The notes beneath the pieces are model-generated. The model was given only the letters and a program-made list of their open reading frames with translations, had not been told where the DNA came from and ran no database searches. A DNA stretch of 64,000 nt from Dichetophora obliterata (lineage: Eukaryota; Arthropoda; Insecta; Diptera; Sciomyzidae), in assembly GCA_963920525.1 (NCBI GenBank), contig OY986439.1, positions 47,714,982-47,778,981 of the forward strand. The letters are read 5' to 3'. Below are positions 20,775 to 32,097 of this stretch, in pieces. Made by a program: the position numbers and the translations under genes. Position 1 is the stretch's first letter, and each line of letters begins with the position of its first letter.

Positions 20775-23081
20775 TACTCTTACTCTTACTCTTACTCTTA
20801 CTCTTACTCTTACTCTTACTCTTACTCTTACTCTTACTCTTACTCTTACTCTTACTCTTACTCTTACTCTTACTCTTACTCTTACTCTTACTCTTACTCT
20901 TACTCTTACTCTTACTCTTACTCTTACTCTTACTCTTACTCTTACTCTTACTTTTACTCTTACTCTTACTCTTACTCTTACTCTTACTCTTTCTCTTACT
21001 CTTACTCTTACTCTTACTCTTACTCTTACTCTTACTCTTACTCTTACTCTTACTCTTACTCTTACTCTTACTCTTACTCTTACTCTTACTCTTACTCTTA
21101 CTCTTACTCTTACTCTTACTCTTACTCTTACTCTTACTCTTACTCTTACTCTTACTCTTACTCTTACTCTTACTCTTACTCTTACTCTTACTCTTACTCT
21201 TACTCTTACTCTTACTCTTACTCTTACTCTTACTCTTACTCTTACTCTTACTCTTACTCTTACTCTTACTCTTACTCTTACTCTTACTCTTACTCTTACT
21301 CTTACTCTTACTCTTACTCTTACTCTTACTCTTACTCTTACTCTTACTCTTACTCTTACTCTTACTCTTACTCTTACTCTTACTCTTACTCTTACTCTTA
21401 CTCTTACTCTTACTCTTACTCTTACTCTTACTCTTACTCTTACTCTTACTCTTACTCTTACTCTTACTCTTACTCTTACTCTTACTCTTACTCTTACTCT
21501 TACTCTTACTCTTACTCTTACTCTTACTCTTACTCTTACTCTTACTCTTACTCTTACTCTTACTCTTACTCTTACTCTTACTCTTACTCTTACTCTTACT
21601 CTTACTCTTACTCTTACTCTTACTCTTACTCTTACTCTTACTCTTACTCTTACTCTTACTCTTACTCTTACTCTTACTCTTACTCTTACTCTTACTCTTA
21701 CTCTTACTCTTACTCTTACTCTTACTCTTACTCTTACTCTTACTCTTACTCTTACTCTTACTCTTACTCTTACTCTTACTCTTACTCTTACTCTTACTCT
21801 TACTCTTACTCTTACTCTTACTCTTACTCTTACTCTTACTCTTACTCTTACTCTTACTCTTACTCTTACTCTTACTCTTACTCTTACTCTTACTCTTACT
21901 CTTACTCTTACTCTTACTCTTACTCTTACTCTTACTCTTACTCTTACTCTTACTCTTACTCTTACTCTTACTCTTACTCTTACTCTTACTCTTACTCTTA
22001 CTCTTACTCTTACTCTTACTCTTACTCTTACTCTTACTCTTACTCTTACTCTTACTCTTACTCTTACTCTTACTCTTACTCTTACTCTTACTCTTACTCT
22101 TACTCTTACTCTTACTCTTACTCTTACTCTTACTCTTACTCTTACTCTTACTCTTACTCTTACTCTTACTCTTACTCTTACTCTTACTCTTACTCTTACT
22201 CTTACTCTTACTCTTACTCTTACTCTTACTCTTACTCTTACTCTTACTCTTACTCTTACTCTTACTCTTACTCTTACTCTTACTCTTACTCTTACTCTTA
22301 CTCTTACTCTTACTCTTACTCTTACTCTTACTCTTACTCTTACTCTTACTCTTACTCTTACTCTTACTCTTACTCTTACTCTTACTCTTACTCTTACTCT
22401 TACTCTTACTCTTACTCTTACTCTTACTCTTACTCTTACTCTTACTCTTACTCTTACTCTTACTCTTACTCTTACTCTTACTCTTACTCTTACTCTTACT
22501 CTTACTCTTACTCTTACTCTTACTCTTACTCTTACTCTTACTCTTACTCTTACTCTTACTCTTACTCTTACTCTTACTCTTACTCTTACTCTTACTCTTA
22601 CTCTTACTCTTACTCTTACTCTTACTCTTACTCTTACTCTTACTCTTACTCTTACTCTTACTCTTACTCTTACTCTTACTCTTACTCTTACTCTTACTCT
22701 TACTCTTACTCTTACTCTTACTCTTACTCTTACTCTTACTCTTACTCTTACTCTTACTCTTACTCTTACTCTTACTCTTACTCTTACTCTTACTCTTACT
22801 CTTACTCTTACTCTTACTCTTACTCTTACTCTTACTCTTACTCTTACTCTTACTCTTACTCTTACTCTTACTCTTACTCTTACTCTTACTCTTACTCTTA
22901 CTCTTACTCTTACTCTTACTCTTACTCTTACTCTTACTCTTACTCTTACTCTTACTCTTACTCTTACTCTTACTCTTACTCTTACTCTTACTCTTACTCT
23001 TACTCTTACTCTTACTCTTACTCTTACTCTTACTCTTACTCTTACTCTTACTCTTACTCTTACTCTTACTCTTACTCTTAC
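20775..23081. repeat. 2.3-kb hexanucleotide satellite array (CTTACT)n / (AGTAAG)n
   Basis: About 384 head-to-tail copies of a 6-bp unit with only two interruptions seen, near 20953 (TTACTTTTAC) and 20990 (CTCTTTCTC), both close to the left end. Because the unit is a multiple of three, long open frames arise on both strands (alternating Thr-Leu on +, Ser-Lys on -); these are artefacts and not genes. One strand is mainly pyrimidine and the other mainly purine. The high purity suggests recent expansion or homogenisation. Confidence 0.98.
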
Positions 23082-23729
23082 ACTTTACCAGCAATCGTGT
23101 CACGATGTCTTTTTAAGGCCGAGGTTACGCTCACCGGAATCAAGGTCCTTGAAAATAATATTTTGATTTGTCAGACGCCAAAGCAAAACACAAGTTATGT
23201 TTAAGAGACAACAATCTTTTATTCTGCAATTAAGTTTAAAACTATCCTTAAGGTATCCCTAAGCTTTATGCTGTGTAATATGTTGAAAAGTGAAAGTGTA
23301 ATTAAAGATATCAACTTAAAAGATTGATGCACGAAGTGTTTTAATATACTAAATGAGGTTCTTTTTTTTGAGGCAAAATTCGTTTAATTATTATGCTAGG
23401 AGCTGGGTGAGTTTCGACTACGCCCAGGAGTAGGAAAAGGTATGTGACTGCAAAAGAGATTTGATTTAATCCACAGCAAGAGGGTGGAAAGGAATTTAGG
23501 TAGACTCCCGCCAGAGAGTTTTCTCTAAATCGGCTTAATAAACGAAGTTAACCCTCATCCGATCTTCAAAAAAAAAAAAAAAAATCACAAAAATTATTAA
23601 TTTTCTTTTATATACGTTTATTTTGTTGAATTACAGTTTATTATTTACAGTTAGTGCAAAAGTAGAGAGCAGTTTTATGCTGATATGTACTTGTTGCAGG
23701 AAGGAATATGCTTTTCGGTCCTTTTTTCG
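23082..23729. other. Right flank of the array, no gene seen
   Basis: Contains one copy of a GTGAG.TTCGACTACGC word (about 23408), also found at 24131, 24188 and 24237. A TTAACCCTCATCCGATC at 23549 resembles a piggyBac-type end, but no partner was found. Confidence 0.4.
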
Positions 23730-24116
23730 TATATGGGTGAAATTATACACGAAGGTCGCTTAAGTTACTTTTAAAATATTTACCGTTATGTTTTATCAAC
23801 CATAATATTGATATCATATTTTAAAAGAAAGGGACATTTTATACAAATACCATACATTTCATTAATTTTGCATTCAAAATGAGCTAGATATAGCGTTTTC
23901 AACTCCAAAATGGGTGAAATTTCGCCCGAAGGTCGCTTACGTTATTTTTTAAATATTTACCGTTATGTTTTATCAAACATAATATTTATATCAATTTCTA
24001 AAAGAAAGGGACATTTAATACAAATACCATACATTTCATTAATTTTGCATTAAAAATCAGCTAGGTATAGCGTTTTAAACTTTAAAATTGGTGAAATTTT
24101 ACCCGAGGGTAGGCTT
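23730..24116 (+). repeat. 177-bp tandem repeat, two units plus a partial third
   Basis: GGGTGAAATT with CGAAGGTCGCTTA begins at 23735 and 23912, and the start of a third unit lies at 24089. Units share ATTTACCGTTATGTTTTATC and GAAAGGGACATTT. Similarity is high, so the duplication is younger than most repeats here. No protein. Confidence 0.8.
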
Positions 24117-24270
24117 GGGAACTGGCGTGAGATTCGACTACGCTTACCACCAGCTCAAGGAAAGGAATTATCGAGGTTAGGACCTGGTGTGAGATTTGAC
24201 TACACGCCAGGGGAAGGTTAGAGTGACCAGTGTTAGGTGAGATTCGACTTCGCCTATCACCAGCTAAAGT
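24117..24270 (+). repeat. Three ~53-bp diverged repeats with GTGAGATTCGACTACGC
   Basis: GTGAGATTCGACTACGC (24131), GTGAGATTTGACTACACGCC (24188) and GTGAGATTCGACTTCGCC (24237), each near CACCAGCT or a variant. A fourth relative is at 23408. Possibly the end region of a TE. Confidence 0.6.
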
Positions 24271-25053
24271 AAGAAAAATTTTATAGGTTTTACGCGTTTA
24301 ATTATATTTTATTATAGTCTAAAATAAAATTTCCACTCTAAACTATTAAAAATATAAACGAAAATGTAGACAAATTTCAAATAATATGTATTTAATTATT
24401 TATGAAGTTAATAATAATTAAAGGCGTGGTTCAAATAGAAAGCAGTTTAATTTCAGAGAAAAGTAAATTAAAAATAATCTTATGATACGAAATAACGCAC
24501 TCCTCGTGTACGGTTTCGTTTAGTATAGCGTCTGTGCTGGTGTCTCTGCCGACTTATTTGCCGACTTCTCTACTGAATTCTCTGTCGACGCCTCTGTCGA
24601 CGTCTCTGCTGCCAGTGGCAGCGCCGCTACAACTACGCGGCCGTTGACCGTTTCTGCCGACGGTGGCTGCGCGGTTGGTTAAACGCAGGTGATGTCGCTG
24701 TATCCCTGACGGCTGTCCGACCTCTGAAGAACAACGCTCGAAATGTTAAAAATAACATATTTTCCCTGTGGACCTTTTATATCCATTAAAGGAAACATTT
24801 GGTGTCATTTTAATTTTATTTTGGGGCAAAACTTCATTTTATATATTGGGGTAATATTTCATTTGAAATATTTTTCCTTTTTCGTTTTGGATCCATTTTG
24901 CGCAAAGCCTCGCTTTAAAGTACGAAAAGGTTCCCAAATTGCTTCAGTTCCTTCACCGAAATTGCGTTTTGATCGTACTGCGTCCTTTTTGTTAAAATCA
25001 CGATAATAACAACTGTAACAGTCCGGCACGTTTAGGTTAAATTTTTTTTTATC
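24271..25053. other. AT-rich DNA with a GC-rich minisatellite-like patch
   Basis: At 24535-24720 the sequence turns GC-rich with degenerate repeats of CTCTGTCGACG / TCTCTGCCGAC. A plus frame at 24743-25006 has no recognised similarity. It could be a UTR or internal part of a retrotransposon; I cannot show it. Confidence 0.4.
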
Positions 25054-25562
25054 CGAAAATTATTTTTTATTAACGCCATCAGATTATGGATTGCATTACC
25101 AACCAATCTTAAATCAATAGTCGGAGAGGCAAGCTTCAACCAGGCCATTTCTAAACATTGCTCCTAATGAAAATTTTCATAGTCGATTAAAGTAATCAGT
25201 TCTTTTTTCTTTAATCTAATCTATACGTTTCTTTCTTTACTTTCGCTCAATTATTTTTTGAGCTCAACTCATTCCTAAACGCTTAAAATAATATGATTTT
25301 TTTATCTTCTTTTTAATTTTGGTTTCTTTAATTTAATATAACATTTGTTAAATAATGATATCTCTTGTATTCAGTATGTGAAATCTTGAAATCAAGAGTT
25401 TTAAACAATATGATTTAGTATCTTCGTTTGAATTTTTGTTATATGATTATTAAAACTTAAAGTTTATGTATTCAATATGTATAATTTTTCCTACTTTGTA
25501 CCTTAAATAACTAAGTTAGTTCTTAATGTACTTACATACATTTATAAATAAATAAATAAAAA
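25054..25562 (+). mobile_element. 3' end of a LINE (non-LTR retrotransposon)
   Basis: The frame from about 25072 reads IRLWIALPTNLKSIVGEASF then NQAISKHCS and stops at 25165-25167. The R-LWN-LP motif followed by a short tail is the usual C-terminus of LINE ORF2 proteins. It ends in a 3' UTR with AAATAAATAAATAAAAAT at about 25543-25560, like a LINE tail. The copy is strongly 5'-truncated. The remnant at 32.1-34.2 kb has a similar C-terminal motif (RFWNSL) but is on the other strand. Confidence 0.6.
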
Positions 25563-25813
25563 TAACTTCACTTAAAAAATTCTTCAGGGACATGTATCTG
25601 CGGACAAACTTCAATCAATTGGTCTTAAGAGCATCAATCAAGCGTGGTTTTTCTTTAAGTGGGAAAACTTAAGTTACTCACGAAATTTTCACAGTATTTA
25701 GGCACTTTTCCGGATTCTATCCCTTGGTATATTATTTTTTTGACCCTAAAGCATATTGTAAACGAAAAAAATATGATTTCTTCAAAATTTTACTTAGGTT
25801 TGCGCCCTTAAGT

Positions 25814-26104
25814 TTAGTTCACTTTATTACAGGTTTTTCGGGGAGTGACGGGAAGACTCAATTTTTCCTTGATTTGTCGGGAAGATGACCGATTGTGGGT
25901 TGCTTCAGAACGAATTTGCCCTTTCTTCATGATTCCTCTAGTTGGAGCTTTAACGCCATATTTTTTGGACTTTTTCAAAAAGTAAGTAATTCCCTTACTT
26001 CGGCCGATTCTGCTCGCAATTTGCCGTAAAAATAAATCAATCAGGCGAATAACGCCCACCTCCCATATAACTAAAATTTGTATTTGTAAAAAAGTTGTGA
26101 GCAT
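25814..26104 (-). pseudogene. N-terminal fragment of a Tc1/mariner (Tc3-like) transposase
   Basis: The 96-codon frame contains LRQIASRIGRSKGITYFLKK, then KYGVK, and SRQIKEKLSLPVTPR. This is the arrangement of the paired helix-turn-helix DNA-binding region of Tc3-like transposases (IA..IGRS...NFLK; S.RQIK..L.LPVS), as I remember it. There is no catalytic DDE/D part downstream on this strand. The initial Met region is probably fortuitous and the real frame likely began before a frameshift. No TIRs found. Confidence 0.6.
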
Positions 26105-27199
26105 AATTTAATAGCTCTGAATTTGCATTTTGGGCAAACATAATAGATCGGTACAAATAAGTTTTGTGTATCAAATTTTATTGATCTGCTAAATATAATT
26201 TTCTGACGAAATATACCAGATGACCGATTTCAGTTATGGACTACTTTGAACTTAATTTTTTAAATATGCATTAAAAAAGTCCAAAAAATATTTTAAAAAA
26301 GTCTCAAAATTAAAACCAAATCGGTTGACATTAAGTTTCGATCGTGATCGAAATGGCATGTAACGCCCCTTATACGTGTAAGCTATGTTGATTACAAAAT
26401 GGTCGAGTTATAAAAAATTCATTTAAGATTTTGTGGAAAAACTTTTTTCTTCACGTTTTAGTTAAAATGTCTTCCAAATTTTTTTCGTCAAACAGAAATT
26501 GTTTTCTGTTCTTTCCGTTAAAAATCAATGATTTTTTTTTTATTTTCAGTTTAAAACTGAACAAATCCAGCAGGTTTACTTTCAAAAGAGACCAAGTTCA
26601 ATAACATAAAATTGACCGTTATAAAATCATTACTGTCGACAAATTAGTATTTGAAAAAACCTTGAAATTGAAAATTTTCTATAAATGTTTTATTGAACTT
26701 TTCCTATAAAAAAATTTACTAACACATAGTTTAAAAAATAAAACTTTTTTTTGCTTTACATTTTTTTTATAACTAAATTAACTTATTACGCAAAGTTTAA
26801 AAAATAAAACTTTTGCTTGCTATGAATTTTAATATTAAATAAATTTATGTAATAAATTTGCTAGCTATAAATTTTAGCATATATTTTATATATTTTACTT
26901 AGAAACCAATTCATAAAAAAGATAACATTTTTTTTATTTATCTCTTTGAATGGCTAGTTGAGCTTACAAAACGTTGCCTTATGCCCCAATTAAGATTGAC
27001 CAAGATGTTTGAGAAAACGACCTCATTGTTAAATTATTATTTTCAAAATTGCACATATTAAATTCAACAACATTTATTTGATTGCATTTAAATTTCTTGG
27101 TAAGGTTTTATTGAAGGAAAAAAAACATAAACAAATCAAAGCCAATAAACAAACATAAGCAGTAAATACTGAATACGCAACAATGCTATCCTACGAATT
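26105..27199. other. AT-rich DNA, no recognisable gene
   Basis: A short direct repeat (AGTTTAAAAAATAAAACTTTT at about 26729 and 26797) is the only structure noted. Confidence 0.5.
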
Positions 27200-28300
27200 C
27201 CGATAAATACTCCTACGCAAACGTCTCTACACAACATGCACACGCACACTCAAACATTCCACAAATGCCACAATATGCACCTCATCTAATTTATAATACG
27301 CCACTCCTTGCATGCATTCAACCCATCATCATCATCTTCATCATCATCATTGCCGATGCAAACTCAACTTTGTGCGTTCGACTAGCAAACATTTTGCACC
27401 AGGCTTGTTCAAATTTTCTAAATCATTCCATAAACTAAACAAAACCCAACTCAATGCAATACAATGCATTAGCATGAAATGCAATGCAAAACACAACAAA
27501 TACAAGGATCTGTATTTACGTGCCAGGACTTAGGAAACAAGACGAAAATAAAAACGAAAAAAAAACTTGTTTATCACTTGGTAATTGGTTTTTGTCGATT
27601 GCGTTGCATTTGAATACAACAAAATAAGCTAAAAAAAAAAAGATATCGGTTAAAGAACGCAAATAAGAAGCAACCAAAATGGCGAACAAAAATAGAAACA
27701 AAGACAGGACTCGGGCGATATGGCAACACCAGAATCTGGAGCAATGATAACCAAGTTTGAAATCTAAGCAAAAGTAATTCCGTCAGTGATGCCGAATGTA
27801 CATTTGTTGTTGTTATCGTTGTTGGTGCTGGTGTCAGAGTTGCTCCTGCTTCAGCTGTTGGTCCTGTTGCTCCTGCTTCATGCTGGTTCTGTTTCCAATT
27901 TCTGGTTTTACGGTGCCTGATTTTGATTGGGATTTTCAGTAGATTTGTTGCAGCAGTCGAGCAAAATGCATCCTCGACTTCATCATGTTCGATGGTGATG
28001 AAGAAACTTCTGGGTTGCCACTTGATCGGCCAGCTTGTGCGTAGCGCAGCAGCAACTCGTTGCTCTGGCATGAAGTCGAAAACTCAATTGAACTTTTGCA
28101 AAAACTTCCGCTTTTGAATATTCAGCCAAGCGTGCGGTTTAGTCTTCCGGCTCGCCATGTGAGGAATGTTTGGTGATATCCTTTCAGTTGGCCAGCAGTC
28201 CAGAGTATTTGCATGAGTTGTCTACTAATATCTTTGAGTGTTAGAAAACTTTTTAAGTGTTTAAGTCAGTTCATAGTTTGAAATTATTTTTATTTTTATT
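27200..28300. other. GC-richer island, probably unique host DNA
   Basis: Contains a CAT microsatellite at about 27323-27350 and a minus-strand frame of 165 codons at 27574-28071. The frame's N-terminal 95 residues look protein-like (MPEQRVAAALRTSWPIKWQP; later a Thr/Ala/Pro-rich part), but its C-terminus becomes low-complexity Phe/Leu. No domain or good start context is seen. It may be a hypothetical exon or non-coding. Confidence 0.3.
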
Positions 28301-28556
28301 CCTCAACGAAATGATTTTACTATAGTTAAGTGCATAAAAACATACAAATTTTTGCCTTAATTGATTACTATGACTCAGTGTTAATGTATAATAATCTTCA
28401 TTTCTAAAATTTTAATTAATTAAATATTTTGTAAGTGTCACTATATTTTGTTATCACTAATATGACTCGCTTTGAGGTTAGAAATATCAGAAGTGTAAAA
28501 AAATATCAATGAAACTGAGTATCATAAATAGAATTTTTACTGTTTTATGGGTCGCA

Positions 28557-29602
28557 CAGTAGAACAATACTGAGACCAAATTCTGAAAATTGCCTTGCAA
28601 AAGCGAAATTGTTGCCGCTTAAACGCTAAAAAATAATTTTATGCTAAGAACACGTAGGAAACTAAAAGTATGAGTGCGCAAGTATTTTTTTTTTTACTTG
28701 TAGCCACTTGTTGAAAATTTGAGTTACACAAAATGGGCTCATTTTGAATCATTTTGAATTGGCCATTGTAACGATTTTTGTAATTTAAATAAAGTTTTAA
28801 GCCACATACAAGATTTATTTTAAATTTAATTTATTTTGAAAAAAAATTCTTACTTCAAATGTCGTAGTGACAGTAGCGTTGCCAAATTTTGTATTCCAGC
28901 AATAGAGTGCTATTGCGAAACCTATAGGAAAAAAACAAGATTTTTAGAAATTTTACGAAACAAATAAATCAGTTTAAAGTTATCTTGCAAAAATTTGTTT
29001 TTCATAAAAATGTTACATTACAAATGTTGTATTTGAAATGTAATAAGAAACAAATACAAATGTGCACACTGAGGAAAATATGTGTTAAAATTAAATAAAA
29101 TTGTGTTTATATTAAACGAATTTGTTTTTGAAATAGAGCTTGAAATAATTTCATTTAAGTTAATCACAAATGTTTTTAAAGTTTAATTTAAAACAAAAGT
29201 TTTTGTTTTCAAAACAATGTTTTTAAATATACCTTTATTGTAAAAAATTTAAGTTTAAACACATATATTTAAACGAAAAATTTAATGCAAAAACTTTAAT
29301 ATTTAAAAAAAATATTTTAAACCGCCATTTTTTCGATGCCATTTAATTAAGTTTTTCGAGTTTTCGAAGTCAGATTCGTGATCAGCGGCACCTGGGACCC
29401 CCGAATAAGAAATTGTTTGACTTCATTTGATGAAGTTTGTGTTTCAATACGGCTTGAAATATTTTCAATATCAAAATAATTAATTAGTTCGTATCTCATC
29501 TTATGTTCAATATTTGTAAGACTAATTCAAAAATGTTTTCAAACATTCAAATGTAAAATTGGGGTCTCAGTTGTCTGGCAATAATTTTCAATGATTCTAC
29601 TG
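28557..29602. mobile_element. Possible inverted-repeat element (1,046 bp)
   Basis: CAGTAGAACAATACTGAGAC at 28557 and, reversed from 29602, CAGTAGAATCATTGAAAATT followed after a gap by CTGAGACC. The right side is flanked by TA. A second inverted pair (29066 and 29813, CACTGAG ends) overlaps it without nesting, so boundaries are uncertain. No coding region. Confidence 0.4.
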
Positions 29603-30095
29603 TACATAATTGTTTAATTCAATCTCTGATAGCGACCTACTTTAAGTTATTGTAAGGAAATAATAAGAACATATTATACAAAAAAGAGAAATGAGCTTAT
29701 AGTTGAAAATTAAACACGCTTGTTTAAAATTTTGTTTTGTATAAACGCAAATAAGTTAAATTTCTATTTTAAAATTTTTTGTTTAAATTTAAAGTATGTT
29801 TTTTTCTCAGTGTAGTAAAAATTAAAAGAACAAAACACAGATTAATTCTTTGTATTTGTATTTGTATTTATTATTTGATATACCAGTGCTACAAGGTACG
29901 AATCTTATGTTTAATGCACTGGCATTATAGATTTGTTGTATTTTGTATTATAACAATAAATTTAATGGTAACCAAAAAATTAATTATACTAATAATATTA
30001 AAAGTATAGATAACATAGAAACAGTTCCACTTCCAGTGAGTTGATGACAATACAGGTAAATTGATTTTATTTAAACATTGCAAAATTAATTATAA
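29603..30095. other. AT-rich DNA, no recognisable feature
   Basis: Only short frames such as 29779-30009 (hydrophobic, low complexity). Confidence 0.5.
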
Positions 30096-32097
30096 CAGTC
30101 AAACCTAAATCAGAGCGGAAGCGTTTTTTATCTGTCAAAAATTTCTCATGCCCATACGATTTATATGAAGCAAACCATAATAACGCGGCGGCAACGCTCA
30201 GCGGTTAGAAAATCCAATTTTGACAGAGCGTTAGAAAGTAAAGTTGGCTGCAGAAAACGATGAAATTTTAATTTCTGCGAAAAATTTGTCATTCATCACT
30301 ATGCCCGCATTCAGCGGAGTCAACAGCTGACAACTGTTGTGTTAAAATTTACTGAGGGCCGCTTTCTCAATGTCCGGTTAAACACTAATCAGAACTTTAA
30401 CCAGCAGTTAGCAAAAAAGCCCTTTCTCAATGCTCGGTTAAGGTTGAACTGTCAGTTAAGTGCTGATTAAGTTAACAGCATGTTGCGTCACAGTTTTAAA
30501 ATTTAAGATGGAGGTTAGGGTTGCCACCTAAATTTTTACCACAGTATTGCCACCTAATAATATGCCTTTTTAAGAGTTTTAAACGTCATTCATCAGTGTT
30601 AAAGGGTCGCTGATTTCGAATCTAAAGTCAGAATTTTAAAATTCAAGATGGTGGATAGGGTTGCCACCTTAATTTTTTTTAGTTTTATAAATTCGGGGCT
30701 GGCAAAAAAAAAATGATACACCAAAAATGGGTCGCTGAATCCGAATCCGTTGTCAGAATTTCAAAATTATAAAATTTTGAAATAGTAGGGTTGCCACCTA
30801 ATTATATGTCTTTTCAATAGTTTTAAACGTCATTTATCAGTGTTAAGGGGTCGCTGATTTCGAATCTAAGGTCAGAATTTTAAAATTCAAGATGGTGGAT
30901 ATGGTTGCCACCTTAATTTTTTGTAGTTTTAAGAATTCGGTGCTGGCAAAAAAAAAATTATACGCCAAAAATGGGTCGCTGAATCCGAATCCGTTGTCAG
31001 AATATCAAAATTATAAAATTTTGAAATAATAGGGTTGCCACCTAATAATATATATTTTCACGAGTTTTAAACGTCATTTATTAGTGTTAAGGGGTCGCTG
31101 ATTTCGAATCTAAAGTCAGAATTTTAAAATTTGCCAGCCCCGAATTTATAAAACTAAAAAAATTAAGGTGGCAACCCTATCCACCATCTTTAATTTTAAA
31201 ATTCTGACCTTAGATTCGAAATAAGCGACCCCTTAACACTGATAAATGACGTTTAAAACTATTGAAAAGACATATAATTAGGTGGCAACCCTATTATTTC
31301 AAAATTTTATAATTTTGATATTCTGACAACGGATTCGGATTCAGCGACCCATTTTTGGTGTATCATTTTTTTTTTGCCAGCACCGACTTCTTAAAACTAC
31401 AAAAAATTAAGGTGGCAACCATATCCACCATCTTGAATTTTAAAATTCTGACTTTAGATTTGAAATCAGCGACCCTTTAACACTGATGAATGACGTTTAA
31501 AACTCTTAAAAAGGCGTATTATTAGGTGGCAATACTGTGTTAAAAATTTAGGTGGCAGCCCCAACCTCCATCTTAAATTTTAAAACTGTGACATTATATT
31601 CGAAATTAAATCCGTTGTCAGAATTTCAAAATTACAAGAATTCGCAAAAATAAAAAAAATCTAGGTGGCAACTCTATCCGCCATCTTAAATTCTAAAGTT
31701 TGACAGCATCTTCGAAATCATTTACCCTAAAATGGCGCTAACCGAAACCACAACTTGCCGTTAACTTAATCAGCACTTAACTGACAGTTCAACCTTAACC
31801 GAACATTGAGAAAGGGCTTTTTTGCTAACTGCTGGTTAAAGTTCTGATTAGTGCTTAACCGGACATTGAGAAAGCGGCCCTAAGAGTAACAACATATTAA
31901 GAAAAAAACATCGCTCACTAAGGTATCGCCACCATAACAGCTCACAAGTGTTGACTCCGCTGAATGCAGCTTGTATGCCAAACACTTTTTGACAACATCT
32001 GACGTAAGGCCGCCGCTCTTATTTAGGGATGAAAATTCAGCGTTAGCGGAAAGCGGCTGGCAACGCACCACTTAACGCTCTTATTTAGGTTTCACAG
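30096..32097. mobile_element. Outer palindromic element with a nested foldback insertion
   Basis: The left end CAGTCAAACCTAAATCAGAG matches the right end read in reverse (CTGTGAAACCTAAATAAGAG). The arms also share GCATTCAGCGGAGTCAACA on opposite strands (about 30307 and 31955). TA lies next to the right end. Removing the inner foldback (30355-31881) leaves about 475 bp, a MITE-sized hairpin. The termini resemble pogo/Tigger-like CAGT.AAACC ends, which is an inference. Confidence 0.6.
30355..31881. mobile_element. Foldback element with internally repeated arms (1,527 bp)
   Basis: AGGGCCGCTTTCTCAATGTC at 30355 is matched exactly by the complement ending at 31881, and the arms pair for most of about 760 bp each, with the centre near 31130. 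Each arm is built from alternating modules that carry GGGTTGCCACCT, GGGTCGCTGA..TCGAATC and AAAATTCAAGATGGTGGAT, repeated with a period of roughly 250 bp per module pair. There is no coding frame. Long arms made of tandem modules are typical of FB-like elements. No clear target duplication. Confidence 0.8.

Noticed and set aside
20728..23166. Long open frames on both strands (Ser-Lys and Thr-Leu repeats, about 790 codons each)
   Set aside because: They are produced by the hexanucleotide array, whose unit is a multiple of three. No splice context, start context or biology supports a gene.
23549..23565. TTAACCCTCATCCGATC as a piggyBac end
   Set aside because: No partner end or transposase was found nearby; a single TTAACCC word is not enough.
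29066..29813. Inverted pair with CACTGAG ends as a second transposon
   Set aside because: It overlaps the 28557-29602 inverted pair without nesting, so both cannot be intact insertions. Similarity is short and AT-rich.
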